Assembly: GCF_001440405.1 (NCBI RefSeq)
Contig: NZ_LLXX01000176.1
Span: 1-56,786 of the forward strand
Reading direction: 5' to 3'
DNA: 56,786 nt
Source: Bradyrhizobium valentinum
GTDB lineage: Bacteria; Pseudomonadota; Alphaproteobacteria; Rhizobiales; Xanthobacteraceae
In this document: positions 9,358 to 19,267 of the stretch, one piece after another
Position numbering within the stretch: the stretch's first letter is position 1
Layout: every line of letters starts with the position of its first letter
Made by a program: the position numbers and the translations under genes
Notes under the pieces: generated by a model
Database searches by the model: none
The model's input: only the letters and a program-made list of their open reading frames with translations
Told to the model about the DNA's origin: nothing

Positions 9358-9850
9358 AGTGAACTCCGCGTCCGTATTGCTAGTCTTGAATGGATTGCGC
9401 TCCGGCCTGATTGGCTCGGAGCTGACCCCCAACCTTCTAATGTCTGAAGGCTCCGGGGCTGATGCTTGGCTGCAATCGGCCCGTCTATCTCAGCGATACC
9501 CGCTGAGCCTTCCCGACCTCGTCACCGGCCGGCACGCTATTGGCTTGATCGGAACGCACGTGTCGAGCACGCCATACCGCGGCCAAGCTAATCGACTGTT
9601 CCAACGCAGTTCTGTTGCGCTGCCTCGGTGTCGACGGCGGCCGGCTTTATTCGGTGCCTTCGCTCGGCGAGATAGTGGCGACGGGCGGACGGCGCCTCGG
9701 TGTCCTCGCCACCAATACACTGCGAACGATCCGCCTCTTCCACCAGAAGCATGAGGATTTCGGCCGTGCAGCATTCTGATCGGAGAAGACGTCTTCTTCG
9801 AGAAGATAGTAGTCATCAGAAAGCAGGGCTCGCGCGCCAAGGACGACGCG

Positions 9851-9994
9851 TTGGCTCCATGATGCTTCACTGGCATCGCGGTAGCCGAGAGACGAGGCAA
9901 CTGACAGGCCCGAAGCCGAGAGACCGTTGAAACCTGTGCGCTCGGCGATCGCGCCAGAAGGTCCATCATGGGCTTGCATAAGAAAGGAGAAATC
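9851..9994 (-). pseudogene. PEP phosphomutase fragment
   Basis: On the minus strand FSFLMQAHDGPSGAIAERTG is followed by FNGLSASGLSVASSLGYRDA and SEASWSQ. This matches the N-terminal part of phosphoenolpyruvate mutase (pattern MEAHNGLSA..GFKGIW.SGLS...G.RD.NEASW), the first enzyme of phosphonate synthesis. The similarity stops after about 50 residues and the downstream frame is unrelated. It is a short relic of a gene that is no longer functional here. Confidence 0.65.
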
Positions 9995-10408
9995 GCGGTT
10001 GGAGCCGATTTGATGGCCGCAGATGCGTTGGCACATCCATCAGGGCCGTTGGAGCGGCCAGTTCTATATTGCATCCCAGTTCCTTGACGTGTGACCCGCG
10101 CGACCTTCATTAACCGCCGATTGCCACGTGTCCGTCATCTCCTCCAACTGCTAACGTTAGTAGTTGACTGGATCGCAAGCCGTTGCCTGTCGATGCAGGG
10201 ATCGTGGCTGTTTCGCTGCTCGGGGTGAGGCCCCTCGGCGACTAGACGAACTCTGGCGACGCTGGCATCGGTCCAGTGGAAATCGGGCGTCGGTCACTCG
10301 TGAGCGCTGCAGCCGCTCAGTTCTTTACGCGCCCATCTCTCGGCGGAAACGCAGTTAAACCGCGATTTGTTGATCTGCATCATTAGCGTCGTTCTCAAGC
10401 GACGGCTT
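9995..10408. other. No supportable gene
   Basis: Only short ORFs without recognisable motifs. The stretch lies between the PEP-mutase relic and the IS66 tail and looks like degraded mobile-element DNA. Confidence 0.4.
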
Positions 10409-10541
10409 TTAGGGATTGCCCGGATCGGCCCAGGGAAGAAGTTGGCCGAGTTCATCGTTCGGGTGACCATTGACCATCATCCTCAGGATGTCGGTGACGT
10501 AGGCGAGAGGACCGACGTCATTGATCTTGCAGATTTATGCC
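10409..10541 (-). pseudogene. IS66-family transposase (TnpC), C-terminal tail
   Basis: Reverse translation gives ICKINDVGPLAYVTDILRMM followed by VNGHPNDELGQLLPWADPGNP and a stop at 10409-10411. The order CK-N-V-P-AYVTD...NGHP....LLPW is diagnostic for the C-terminal end of IS66 transposases. The upstream part of the gene is not present in readable form, so this is a truncated remnant. It is shorter than the ORF threshold and easily missed. Confidence 0.75.
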
Positions 10542-11115
10542 GACCGCCGGACTCGCCGAACGGTTTGTTTTCCCCAAGATTTTTATGTGCAATTGGGCTC
10601 GACATAGTTGGCGTTGTGCTCCGTATTCGACTGCGCAGGCCAGGATAGCTTGAAGAGTATTTTGGGCACGAGCCGACTATTCCGGCGCGTGAAGAGTGGA
10701 CCCACGGGCAGCTCGTAGAGCTCTAAGTGGCGCGTCTCGTCAAGGGATGGGGCTACGGCAAGTGGCGATGCCTAGCTCGATACGAGCCTGAAAGATAATT
10801 CAGGAAATAACGACTGGCTCGCATTCGGTGCCGGCAAATGGAAGATTGCTCGCAGGCTTTTTCTGAATGCGAGGAAATGCTGCGCCATGGCCGATGAAGA
10901 CGAGAACTATTGCTTTGCGGTGGCGCTATGATGTAGGAGCCGGCCATGCGCAAAAAGTGTTACATCGAACCGATCATAGGACTGGATGACCAATCGATGA
11001 GGGCAACGTTGCGGATAACGATTTGTCGATGGTCGCGGCTCGCTGCAGCTCTTGACCATCGTGTCATAGCGCGTCAACGAGAAAAGCCAACACAGACCCG
11101 GACATCGAGCGAGGG
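10542..11115. other. Degraded DNA between IS66 tail and a membrane protein gene
   Basis: No ORF here carries a recognisable domain or a good ribosome binding site. Short frames on both strands are interrupted frequently. Confidence 0.4.
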
Positions 11116-11640
11116 ATGATGGAGATGATGGATCAAACGGCCGGTTCGGACTTGCCGCCGGTATTGCACACGTCGTCGAGACGCGTTTCGTGGCTTTTAG
11201 TACTCGTAGTTGTCCTCGTTGGCCTGTGCGCTGCAGGAGCCTATTTTTGGACCAACGTCGGACAATTTGTCGAGACGTTGGCGGCCGCCCGTGAAGTCGC
11301 CCCAATGCCAGGCTTGTCACCGGAGGACCGGGCGGCCCTGTCGGAGATTCAGTCGGGACAACAGAAGGCTCGCGACGAGTTCGCTAAACTCAACCGCAGC
11401 ATCAGTGCCCAGCTGGCCGATTTAACACGAATCTCAGATCAAATCGCAGCGCTGACTTTACGAATCGACTCATTGCAGAATCCGGCACCCACGGCTTCTC
11501 CTCCTCATGTTCCTCGTCCGACGCCTGGCCATGCCGTGTCAGAGCCGGCCAAGACACTCGTGCGCTCGCCGAAACCACAAGGGCCGGTTTCCGTCGGGGG
11601 CGCGCCACTGGTCTCGGGACCGAAGCCGGACGAGCCTTGA
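11116..11640 (+). CDS. Hypothetical single-pass membrane protein with coiled coil
   Basis: A protein of about 174 residues. A short cytoplasmic N-terminus is followed by one transmembrane helix (about residues 25-45, WLLVLVVVLVGLCAAGAYFW). A predicted coiled coil follows, rich in Q, L, I and A (about 72-118, including ISAQLADLTRISDQIAALTL), then a Pro-rich tail (PTASPPHVPRPTPGHA). The start lies within a run of four ATG codons and is uncertain by a few residues. No catalytic motif is visible. The codon pattern is good and the frame is intact, so it is likely real, perhaps an envelope scaffold. Confidence 0.65.
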   Translation: MMEMMDQTAGSDLPPVLHTSSRRVSWLLVLVVVLVGLCAAGAYFWTNVGQFVETLAAAREVAPMPGLSPEDRAALSEIQSGQQKARDEFAKLNRSISAQLADLTRISDQIAALTLRIDSLQNPAPTASPPHVPRPTPGHAVSEPAKTLVRSPKPQGPVSVGGAPLVSGPKPDEP

Positions 11641-11935
11641 TGACATCCCAGAGTGCTACAGTCTAGTCCAGCCCGCCAGCTGCTCGACGCGGTTGATCGT
11701 TTCTTGCAAAGCTGGGCCTGCCGGGCGATTACGGTGCCCAAAGCATACGGCAGTGCCGGGGTCTCCAACGTGACGCTCGCCGAGCGGCGTCGCCATCGTT
11801 GCCGCAGCCGACAGCAGTCTGGATCAGATTCCACAGAACTATTTCTACATGGTCGAGGCGCCGTCCTGTTAGCGACGAGCGGTGATGCTTTTGGATCCGC
11901 TCACGCTGCTTGTTGTGCTAATAGGGTGAACGGTT
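11641..11935 (+). pseudogene. Coding relic, function unknown
   Basis: A plus-strand frame reads SGVAIVAAADSSLDQIPQNY and then FYMVEAPSC before a stop, without a usable start. The stretch has coding character but no recognisable family. It separates the membrane protein gene from the decayed hemN. Confidence 0.25.
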
Positions 11936-13250
11936 GAGATAAGCGTCGAATGCGGCAGCAACAGCGCGAATCACAAAGCGGTGCTCCTGCCTCACGCGGA
12001 TGAAACCCTTTTCGATGTCGACTACCCCGTCCTCGGCGAGCATCGACAAGCGTTCAGCTGAATCGAGAAAAGGGATCGCATAAACTCCGTGGGCGGCACA
12101 GATTGCCGGCACGTCGGCCTCCAGATCGCACATCAGCCGCTCGATGATCGCGGCTCGGACGCGGTCTTTATCGGTGAGACGGTAGCCTTTTGACGTCGCC
12201 AGACGGCCAGCTCTGATGTGCCGGCTGTAGGAGCCTGTTGCAACATCGTTCTGGACGTAACCGTCGCCGAGACGGCCGATGGCCGACGTGCCGAAGCCGA
12301 TCAGGGTTTTGCAGGTGTCGGCCGAATAACCCAAGGAGTTACGCCGCAGGCGACCGGCTTTCTGCGCCATTGCGAGCTCATCGTCCGGCAAGGCGAAATG
12401 GTCGAGCCCGATTTGGTGATAGCCGGCGGCGACAAGCGTATCGGCCACGGCCGCGGCCTGTTCGGCGCGGGCAGCGTTGTCCGGCAGCGCTGCCTCATCG
12501 ATCAGGCGCTGACGTTTCATATACGAAGGAACGTGCGCGTAGCCGAAAACCGCAAGCCGGTCCGGGCGCATGGCCACCGCCGTCGTCGCGCTCTCGACGC
12601 AGTACTGCACCGTCTGATTTGGGAGACCGAAAATGAGGTCGAAGTTGATGCGGCTTATTCCGTGCTGGCGCAGATTTTCGACGGCAGCGGCCGTCTGCGC
12701 CTTACTCTGGACCCGGTTGATCGCTTTTGAACAATGGGATCGAAGCTCTGCACGCCGAGGCTCGCGCGGTTCACGCCGGCTGCTCCTAAGGCTTCGGCCG
12801 TCTCGACCGTGAACGTGCGCGGTCGATCTCGACGGCGATCGCAGCCGTTTTCCTGAACGCGAAGCGGCGGCGCAGGAGTTCCATCAGGGCCAGGAACTCC
12901 GCTGGCTCGATGACGGTCGGCGTTCCGCCGCCGAAGTGCACGTCGCTCACGGGCAGCGCTTGCGGCGCTTGCTCCGCGACCAACCGGATCTCCTCGCGCA
13001 GCACCGACAAATAATTGAGGATCGGCGCAACCCGGCGAGTGATGGCCGTAGGGAAGCCGCAATACCAACAGATCGACCGGCAGAACGGAATGTGGAGATA
13101 GAGCGACACGGAGTCGTCAGCCGGCAGGCGCCTCAGCCATTTCTCACAATCCTGTGCACCGACAGCCGGGGAGAACTCCGGTACAGTTGGATAGATGGTG
13201 TACCAAGGCAGGCGGGCATCGCAATACTTTTTCAGGATTGAGGCCTGCAA
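11936..13250 (-). pseudogene. hemN: hemN (oxygen-independent coproporphyrinogen III oxidase), frameshifted
   Basis: HemN is the radical-SAM enzyme that makes protoporphyrinogen IX without O2, needed for heme in microaerobic symbiotic cells. The N-terminal frame from 13250 has LPWYTIYPTVPEFSPAVG and the cluster motif HIPFCRSICWYCG. At about 12825 the frame shifts (AVEID / PRTFTVETAEALG), and at about 12727 it shifts again inside a run of four A bases (DPIVQK / AINRVQS). The C-terminal frame has RLAVFGYAHVPSYMKRQ and the C-terminal HemN domain to 11936. Each lesion is explained by one lost base; everything else is conserved, so inactivation is recent or these are sequencing errors. A FixK2 box lies upstream. 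Confidence 0.85.
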
Positions 13251-13629
13251 CGGTTACTATCCCACGCTTATATCAGCATCACCCTAACCGCTGCGCTCCC
13301 CTGTGTCTTTGCGCCATATCAATCGGTCCGCTTTAGCCGCGAAATCTGCGTTCCGTCGATGTCCATGCTAAGGAGACCGGTTAGCATGATAGCGGGAGTG
13401 ATAGCCACTCCCTGACACTCATTTAATGTTTGTGAGAAGAAGGAATTTATCACACAACTGATGTTGAGAGCAGGGCTTGATGTCGAGGATCGACGTGCGC
13501 GCCGTTCCGCTTCGAGTCCCATCCCGCATGCTCGGTTTGATTGATGCGCTCGAGGCGAACGAGTGCTTCATGAGGATCGCAGGGCGATCTCGTCAAAGCA
13601 ACAACGAAATGGCATAAGTGCGATTGCGC
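13251..13629. other. hemN promoter region and hypE tail spacer
   Basis: This contains the FixK2-type box at 13309-13322 serving hemN. The rest shows only short, motif-less ORFs and separates the decayed hemN from hypE. Confidence 0.5.
13309..13322 (-). promoter_or_regulatory. FixK2/FNR-type box upstream of hemN
   Basis: Minus-strand sequence TTGATATGGCGCAA fits the FixK2 consensus (TTG at one end, CAA at the other, eight bases between, with the GCGCAA half-site). Its centre lies about 65 bases before the hemN ATG at 13250, consistent with class II activation from about -40. FixK2 control of hemN is known in Bradyrhizobium. Confidence 0.75.
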
Positions 13630-14670
13630 TCAACAGATCCGGGGCAATTGTTCGCCCGACAGCCAATCGACAATTCGCCCGCCACCAAAGCTGGTTGACA
13701 TCTGCACAAACTGATGATTGTCGGCTACGGCCTCGCCGATATCAGCCGCATCGCACCCGAGCGGATGCGCCTTCATGGCTGCAAGCACGGCATCGGCCAT
13801 GTCAGGCGCCACGATGGCAACGAGCTTGCCCTCGTTGGCGACATGTAGCGGATCAAGCCCAAGGAGTTCGCAGGCGGCGGCAACCGCCGGCTTCACCGGA
13901 ATGGCCTCTTCCTGCAGATGGAACCCGAGGCCCGACTGATGCGCAATCTCGTTGAGCATCGCCGCAAGACCGCCGCGCGTGGGGTCGCGCATCACCCGGA
14001 TGCTGCTGCCACCGGCCGCAACCATTAGGGCTACGAGATCATGCAGCGCTGCGGAATCCGAGACGATCTCGGTCTCGAAAGCGAGATTCTGGCGCCTCGA
14101 CATGATCGCCGTACCATGGTCGCCGAGACTGCCGGAGACCAGCACGCGGTCGCCGACCCTTGCCTTCTCGGCGGAGAGATCGAGCCCATCGGCTACAACC
14201 CCGACCCCCGTCGTCGAGATGAACAGGCCGTCCGCCTTCCCGCGCTCGACGACCTTGGTGTCGCCCGTGATGATGTAAACGCCGGCGGCGCGCGCGGCCT
14301 CGCCCATCGAATCCGCAATCGTCTTCAAATCCGAAAAGCGGAAGCCCTCCTCGATGATGAAACTTGCCGACAGATAGAGCGGACGCGCGCCGCCCATCGC
14401 GACATCATTGATCGTGCCGTGCACCGCGAGCGATCCGATATTGCCGCCGGGAAAGAACAGCGGCGAAATCACATAGCCATCGGTCGTCATCACCATCCTG
14501 CCGGCGCCAACATCGAAGGCCGCCTGATCGTTGCCGCGGGCGAGCCATTCATTGCCGAAGGCTTCGTGAAAAAGGCCGGAGATCAGCTGCGCCATGGCGC
14601 GTCCCCCGGCGCCATGGGACAGGTCGACCCGTCCGTTCTTGATGTCGAGCTTGCGTTGATAGGCTCTCAT
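13630..14670 (-). CDS. hypE: Hydrogenase maturation protein HypE
   Basis: HypE receives the carbamoyl group from HypF on its C-terminal cysteine and dehydrates it to thiocyanate, the source of the cyanide ligands of the NiFe active site. The 346-residue protein ends in LPRIC, the essential C-terminal Cys. It has the N-terminal GAGGRAMAQLI and the ATP-binding segments DDA-like GNDQAAFDVGAGRMVMTTDG, GTINDVAMGGARP and RDPTRGGLAAMLNE of the PurM/SelD superfamily. The start at 14670 overlaps the hypD stop by one base (TGATG). It is the last gene of the hup-hyp array. Confidence 0.95.
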   Translation of the reverse strand: MRAYQRKLDIKNGRVDLSHGAGGRAMAQLISGLFHEAFGNEWLARGNDQAAFDVGAGRMVMTTDGYVISPLFFPGGNIGSLAVHGTINDVAMGGARPLYLSASFIIEEGFRFSDLKTIADSMGEAARAAGVYIITGDTKVVERGKADGLFISTTGVGVVADGLDLSAEKARVGDRVLVSGSLGDHGTAIMSRRQNLAFETEIVSDSAALHDLVALMVAAGGSSIRVMRDPTRGGLAAMLNEIAHQSGLGFHLQEEAIPVKPAVAAACELLGLDPLHVANEGKLVAIVAPDMADAVLAAMKAHPLGCDAADIGEAVADNHQFVQMSTSFGGGRIVDWLSGEQLPRIC

Positions 14671-15809
14671 CACGCCCGCCTCAACCGATAATCGCGAAAC
14701 CGTCCATACGTCCAATGCGCGGCACAGGCGCCTTCCGATGAGACCATGCAGGATCCTATCGGGATTTCCGGCGTGCAGACGGTTCCGAACAGCTTGCAGT
14801 CAACCGGCCTCTTCACGCCGCGCAGGATGGCCCCGCACTCGCACGCCGGATTATCGGCGACGCGCACTTCGTGCATCGTGAAACGCATCTCGGCGTCGAA
14901 TTGAGCGTAAGCCTGCTTTAGCTTTAGTCCGCTATGGGGTACGAGCCCGAGCCCGCGCCATTCGAACTGGTCACGCAATTCGAAGATATCCGACACCTCT
15001 TCCTGGGCGCGCCGATTGCCTTTCCGCGTCACCGCACGGCTGTATTGGTTCTCCACCTCATGTCGGCCTTCGTTCACCTGCCGCACCAGCATCAGGATCG
15101 CCTGCATCATGTCGAGCGGTTCAAATCCCGCGATCACGATCGGCTTGCCGAATTGTTCTGCGAGGACCTCGTAAGGTTCCGTGCCGATGATGGTGCTGAC
15201 ATGCGCAGGCCCGACGAAGCCATCGATTTCGACCCGCCCGATATTGCGGATATCGGGACTCTCGAGAATGCTGTGCATCGCCGAGGGAGTCAGCACGTGG
15301 TTGCAGAACACGCTGAAACTCTTCAGCCATTTCTTCTCGGCAAGCCGGATCATCACCGCCGTCGGCGGCGTCGTGGTCTCAAATCCAATGGCAAAAAAGA
15401 CCACCTCTCGATTCGGCGCCTGTTCGGCGATCCGGATCGCATCGAGCGTCGAGTAGACCATCCGAATGTCGGCGCCGAACGCCTTGGCGCTCAGCAGGGA
15501 TTTTCCCTGCGAGCCGGGCACGCGCATCAGGTCGCCATAGACACAGAGAGTGACCTCCGGCTGCTCGGCGAGCCTGATCGCCATGTCGATCCGGCTGGCG
15601 GGGAGAACACAGACGGGACAACCCGGCCCGTGGATCATGCGAACATTCGCAGGCAGCATATCCTCCAGGCCATAGCGGGAAATTGCATGCGTGTGTCCGC
15701 CGCAGAATTCCATGAACCGATATTTCCTTTGCGAATCGGCTTCGGCGCCAATCACACGCGCTAGCCCCCGCGCGATGGTCTTGTCGCGAAATTCGTCGGC
15801 ATATTTCAT
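14670..15809 (-). CDS. hypD: Hydrogenase maturation iron-sulfur protein HypD
   Basis: HypD is the Fe-S scaffold that works with HypC and HypE to build the Fe(CN)2CO group. The 379-residue protein has all family signatures: FCGGHTHAI (about 34-42), HGPGCPVCVLP (the Cys pair that binds iron), GFETTTP, and the C-terminal [4Fe-4S] ligands in CECGAILRG, CKLFG and CTPEIPIGSCMVSSEGAC. The start overlaps the hypC stop by four bases (ATGA), implying translational coupling. Confidence 0.96.
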   Translation of the reverse strand: MKYADEFRDKTIARGLARVIGAEADSQRKYRFMEFCGGHTHAISRYGLEDMLPANVRMIHGPGCPVCVLPASRIDMAIRLAEQPEVTLCVYGDLMRVPGSQGKSLLSAKAFGADIRMVYSTLDAIRIAEQAPNREVVFFAIGFETTTPPTAVMIRLAEKKWLKSFSVFCNHVLTPSAMHSILESPDIRNIGRVEIDGFVGPAHVSTIIGTEPYEVLAEQFGKPIVIAGFEPLDMMQAILMLVRQVNEGRHEVENQYSRAVTRKGNRRAQEEVSDIFELRDQFEWRGLGLVPHSGLKLKQAYAQFDAEMRFTMHEVRVADNPACECGAILRGVKRPVDCKLFGTVCTPEIPIGSCMVSSEGACAAHWTYGRFRDYRLRRA

Positions 15810-16042
15810 GACTGGAGGTCCTGCCCCACGCTGCCCAGCTCCTGTAGGAGCTGCAGCGTGCGCTTGGCTTCCGCCGGGTCAATTCTAGCCAGGGCATAAC
15901 CGACATGGACAAGGACGTAGTCCCCCACCGCGAGATCGTCGATGAACGCGATCGATATCTCCTTGCTGATGCCGTCGATGGACACGATGGCCATGTCATC
16001 AGCAAGAATTTTCGCGACCTCAGCTGGTACTGAGAGACACAT
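15806..16042 (-). CDS. hypC: Hydrogenase maturation chaperone HypC
   Basis: A 78-residue HypC/HupF-family protein that carries the iron group with HypD and delivers it to the HupL precursor. The start MCLSVPAEV at 16042 puts the essential Cys at position 2; the in-frame ATG upstream at 16081 would bury it and lies inside hypF. The central GDYVLVHVGYALARID is the OB-fold segment typical of the family. One base separates it from the hypF stop. Confidence 0.95.
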   Translation of the reverse strand: MCLSVPAEVAKILADDMAIVSIDGISKEISIAFIDDLAVGDYVLVHVGYALARIDPAEAKRTLQLLQELGSVGQDLQS

Positions 16043-16043
16043 A

Positions 16044-18311
16044 TTAGGCTGTTCCTTCCAGGGCTGACGGCCGTTCTGCAATCTGCAGAGCGGCTATCCA
16101 GGCTTGTCCGAGGCTCAATCCACCGTCATTGGGCGGAACCTGCCGTGGCAGCAGCGGAGTGAGGCCGGCCGCAACGCAGCCGCGCTCGATTTCATCCGCG
16201 AGTACCGCGTTCAGGAAGCAGCCGCCGCTCAGAACGACGGCGGTAACGCCAGTTGTCCGCGCCGCGCGCGCGACCCAGTCAACGCAGGCAGCGGCAAACG
16301 TACCATGAAACAGCCCCGCTCCCTCCGTGGCGCTGACGTTGTCTGCAATCAAACGCGCAAACAGCGGGCGAAAGGACAGCACGTCGCCATCGATTATCCA
16401 GCCCGCTTCAAGCACCGCAGTCCGCCGCACATGCGCCTCGAGCTTCATCGCGGCTTCGCCCTCATAGCTCTGCAAAGTCGCGATCCCCAGCAGCGCCGCC
16501 GCTGCGTCGAACAGTCGGCCCGCGCTGGTCGTGGTCGCCACGCCGGGCTGATCGAGCATTGACGGCAGACGCTCGGCCTGAGGCTGTGCTGCAAAGCGCG
16601 GCCTGATTTCGTTTTCCCGTCCCAGCAAGTGAAATATTGCGCTCGCCATGCGCCAAGGCTCGCGGGCTGCGCGATCTCCGCCAGGCATTTGCAACGGCGC
16701 GAAATGCCCGATCCGTCGAAACCCGGCGCCTTCGCACAACAAGAGTTCGCCACCCCAGTTGCCGCCGTCGGAGCCATAACCATAGCCGTCGAGGAGAAGG
16801 GCGAGCGTAGGCCCCGCAAGGCCATGCTCCGCGATGACGGCCGCAGCGTGCGCGTGGTGATGCTGAACAGCGACCAGCGCGCGGCCGCTTGCTTCCGCAA
16901 AGCGGGTGGCCGCCATGTTGGGATGCAGATCATGGGCAATGACGACAGGATCGATGTCGAGGGTCGATGTGAGGTGCCGGATCGTCTCCTCGAAGAAGCG
17001 GATGCCTTCAGCCGTATTGAGATCGCCGATGTGCTGGGAGACGAAGGCCTCACTGCCCCGTGTGACCGTGATGGTCGATTTCAACGCGCCGCCGACGGCG
17101 AGGACGGGCGGCACAGACCTCGCAAGCCGGATCGGTTCGGGAACATAGCCGCGGGCGCGACGAATGAATTGGCGCCGCCCCGCCACCACCGCCACTACCG
17201 AATCATCGGCGCGCGTCAGAATATCGCGATCATGGGTCACAATAAGATCGGCGATGCCCGCGAGCCGCCGCAGCGCCTCCGCGTTGTCGATCGGGAGCGG
17301 TTCGCCGCCGGGATTAGCACTGGTGCTGACAATGACCGGACCTTCAGCCCCATGCCATGCACCTGTCGAACGAAGCGCATGGAAGATAAGGTGATGCAAC
17401 GGGGCCGCCGGCAGCATCACGCCGACCCGCGACAGGCCAGGGGCTATCGCCGGCGCTAGATTGTTGCGCGACGGCAGGAGGACGATCGGACGGGCGACAG
17501 ATTCGAGCAGTGGGAGCTCGGCGGCATTCGCCTCCGCAATCTCGCTGACCTGCTCTACGGAACCAACCATGACCGCGAACGGCTTCTGGTCGCGCTGCTT
17601 CCTCCTGCGCAAACGCTGCACGGCGTCATGGTTGCGAGCGTCGCAAAGCAGCTGGTACCCGCCAACCCCCTTTATTGCGACGATTTGGCCGCCATCGATC
17701 CCCGCGGCAATGTCGTTGATCCCATGACTGAGCCGAGGACCGCATGTCGGACATGCAATCGCTTCCGCATGAAACCGGCGGCTCGCCGGATCGGCATATT
17801 CGCCCGCGCAGACGGCACACATCGCAAACTCCCCCATCGCCGTGTTGCGGCGATCGTAGGGAAGGCGTTCGGCGATGGTATAGCGCGGGCCGCAATGAGA
17901 GCAGTTGATGAAGGGATAGAGGTAATGGCGGCTGTTCGGGTCGAACAACTCATCGAGACATTGCTGGCATGTCGCGGCATCGGCGACGATCCGCGTCGAG
18001 CCCCTCCCGTGTTCGCTGGCGCGGATTGAGAAGTCTTTCGCCGCAAGCGCATCAATCTCCTGAACGGAGATGTGGTCGATCCGCGCCAATGGAGGGCTTT
18101 CGAGTGGCAAAGCGGCCACAAACTCGCACGTAAGGTCGCCCTCAACCTCGATGATCACGCCATCAGGATCGTTGGCGACGAACCCGGCCAACCTATAACG
18201 GGTAGCGAGACCATAAATATACGGACGAAAGCCGACACCCTGCACGGCGCCACTGACGCGCACCCGCAGCCGCGTTCCGCCGCGGATGATGGCGTCGCCG
18301 CTCGCGCTCAT
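16044..18311 (-). CDS. hypF: Carbamoyltransferase HypF
   Basis: HypF makes carbamoyl-AMP from carbamoyl phosphate and transfers the carbamoyl group to HypE. The 755 residues contain an N-terminal acylphosphatase domain (VQGVGFRPYIYGL near residue 20), two zinc-finger units (CQQCLDEL...CSHCGPRY and CAVCAGEY...CPTCGPRL), a YrdC-like domain (IVAIKGVGGYQLLCDA, with RRRKQRDQKPFAVMV), and the Kae1-like carbamoyltransferase domain with HHHAHAAAVIAEHGL and LLLDGYGYGSDG. The length is normal. The start overlaps the hypB stop by four bases. Confidence 0.96.
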   Translation of the reverse strand: MSASGDAIIRGGTRLRVRVSGAVQGVGFRPYIYGLATRYRLAGFVANDPDGVIIEVEGDLTCEFVAALPLESPPLARIDHISVQEIDALAAKDFSIRASEHGRGSTRIVADAATCQQCLDELFDPNSRHYLYPFINCSHCGPRYTIAERLPYDRRNTAMGEFAMCAVCAGEYADPASRRFHAEAIACPTCGPRLSHGINDIAAGIDGGQIVAIKGVGGYQLLCDARNHDAVQRLRRRKQRDQKPFAVMVGSVEQVSEIAEANAAELPLLESVARPIVLLPSRNNLAPAIAPGLSRVGVMLPAAPLHHLIFHALRSTGAWHGAEGPVIVSTSANPGGEPLPIDNAEALRRLAGIADLIVTHDRDILTRADDSVVAVVAGRRQFIRRARGYVPEPIRLARSVPPVLAVGGALKSTITVTRGSEAFVSQHIGDLNTAEGIRFFEETIRHLTSTLDIDPVVIAHDLHPNMAATRFAEASGRALVAVQHHHAHAAAVIAEHGLAGPTLALLLDGYGYGSDGGNWGGELLLCEGAGFRRIGHFAPLQMPGGDRAAREPWRMASAIFHLLGRENEIRPRFAAQPQAERLPSMLDQPGVATTTSAGRLFDAAAALLGIATLQSYEGEAAMKLEAHVRRTAVLEAGWIIDGDVLSFRPLFARLIADNVSATEGAGLFHGTFAAACVDWVARAARTTGVTAVVLSGGCFLNAVLADEIERGCVAAGLTPLLPRQVPPNDGGLSLGQAWIAALQIAERPSALEGTA

Positions 18312-19267
18312 GGCAATGCGTCAGCGACGGGACGCCTCTGATTCGCAGCCTGCTTCCGGATCCAGGCGTAGAGCGCGGCAAAGCCCTCGCCCGTACGCGC
18401 CGAAACCGTCAGCACCTCAATGTTCGGATTGACGCGTCTCGCATATTCGATGGTCTTGGCTGAATCGAAGTCGACCACCGGCGCCAGATCAATCTTGTTG
18501 ATCAGCATCAGCGACGATGCGGCGAACATATCCGGATATTTGAGCGGCTTGTCTTCACCATCGGCGGTCGAGAACACCACGATCTTACAGGCCTCGCCGA
18601 GATCGAACGCCGCGGGACAAACTAGATTCCCGACATTCTCGATGAAGAGAATACCGCCCTTGAGCGGCGGCAAGCGGCGATAAGCCTCACCGACCATCGC
18701 AGCATCGAGATGGCAGCCCTTGCCCGTATTGATCTGAATTGCGGGCACGCCGGTGGCGCGAATGCGATCGGCATCGTTCGAGGTCTGCTGGTCTCCCTCG
18801 ATGACACCAACCGGGCGGCTATCCTTCAGTTCGGAGACGGCACGGACGAGCAGCGAGGTTTTGCCGGCGCCCGGACTGGAAACAAGATTGAACACGAGCA
18901 GGTCATCGGTCAGGAAGCGCGCGCGGTTGTCGGCGGCGATCCTATTGTTCTTGCCAAGGATGTCGCGCTCGATCCGAATGGTTCGCTCGCTGCTCATACC
19001 CGCGATCTTCAAGCCGGCCGGATCGGCACCGCAATCCACAAGCGCCCCTCCGCCCTGAGCATGTTGATGGCTATGATCATGATGGTGATAATGGCCGTGG
19101 TGATGGTTGTGAGAATCATGCACGTTTTGACCGCTATGCACATGATCACGGTGGTGACCGTAGTGATCATGCGCATGATCATGGTGATGGCCCTGGGTTT
19201 GCGCACCTTGCGCGTCGGCGCGTTCGATGGAGGGCGTTCTTTCGCTACAGCCACATACGGTACACAT
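18308..19267 (-). CDS. hypB: Nickel-binding GTPase HypB
   Basis: HypB inserts nickel into the hydrogenase large subunit together with HypA, using GTP. From the start MCTVCGCSE at 19267 the protein has 319 residues, with the N-terminal CxxCxC motif (C2, C5, C7). A histidine-rich stretch follows (about residues 27-69, 22 His), then the P-loop SSPGAGKTSLL and the later NKIDLAP of the SIMIBI GTPases. The His-rich region is a nickel store in rhizobial HypB proteins. The upstream ATG at 19345 lies inside hypA and is not used. It overlaps the hypA stop by one base. Confidence 0.96.
   Translation of the reverse strand: MCTVCGCSERTPSIERADAQGAQTQGHHHDHAHDHYGHHRDHVHSGQNVHDSHNHHHGHYHHHDHSHQHAQGGGALVDCGADPAGLKIAGMSSERTIRIERDILGKNNRIAADNRARFLTDDLLVFNLVSSPGAGKTSLLVRAVSELKDSRPVGVIEGDQQTSNDADRIRATGVPAIQINTGKGCHLDAAMVGEAYRRLPPLKGGILFIENVGNLVCPAAFDLGEACKIVVFSTADGEDKPLKYPDMFAASSLMLINKIDLAPVVDFDSAKTIEYARRVNPNIEVLTVSARTGEGFAALYAWIRKQAANQRRPVADALP

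Noticed and set aside
12218..12730. Plus-strand ORF opposite hemN
   Set aside because: Antisense shadow of a recognisable, though frameshifted, hemN.
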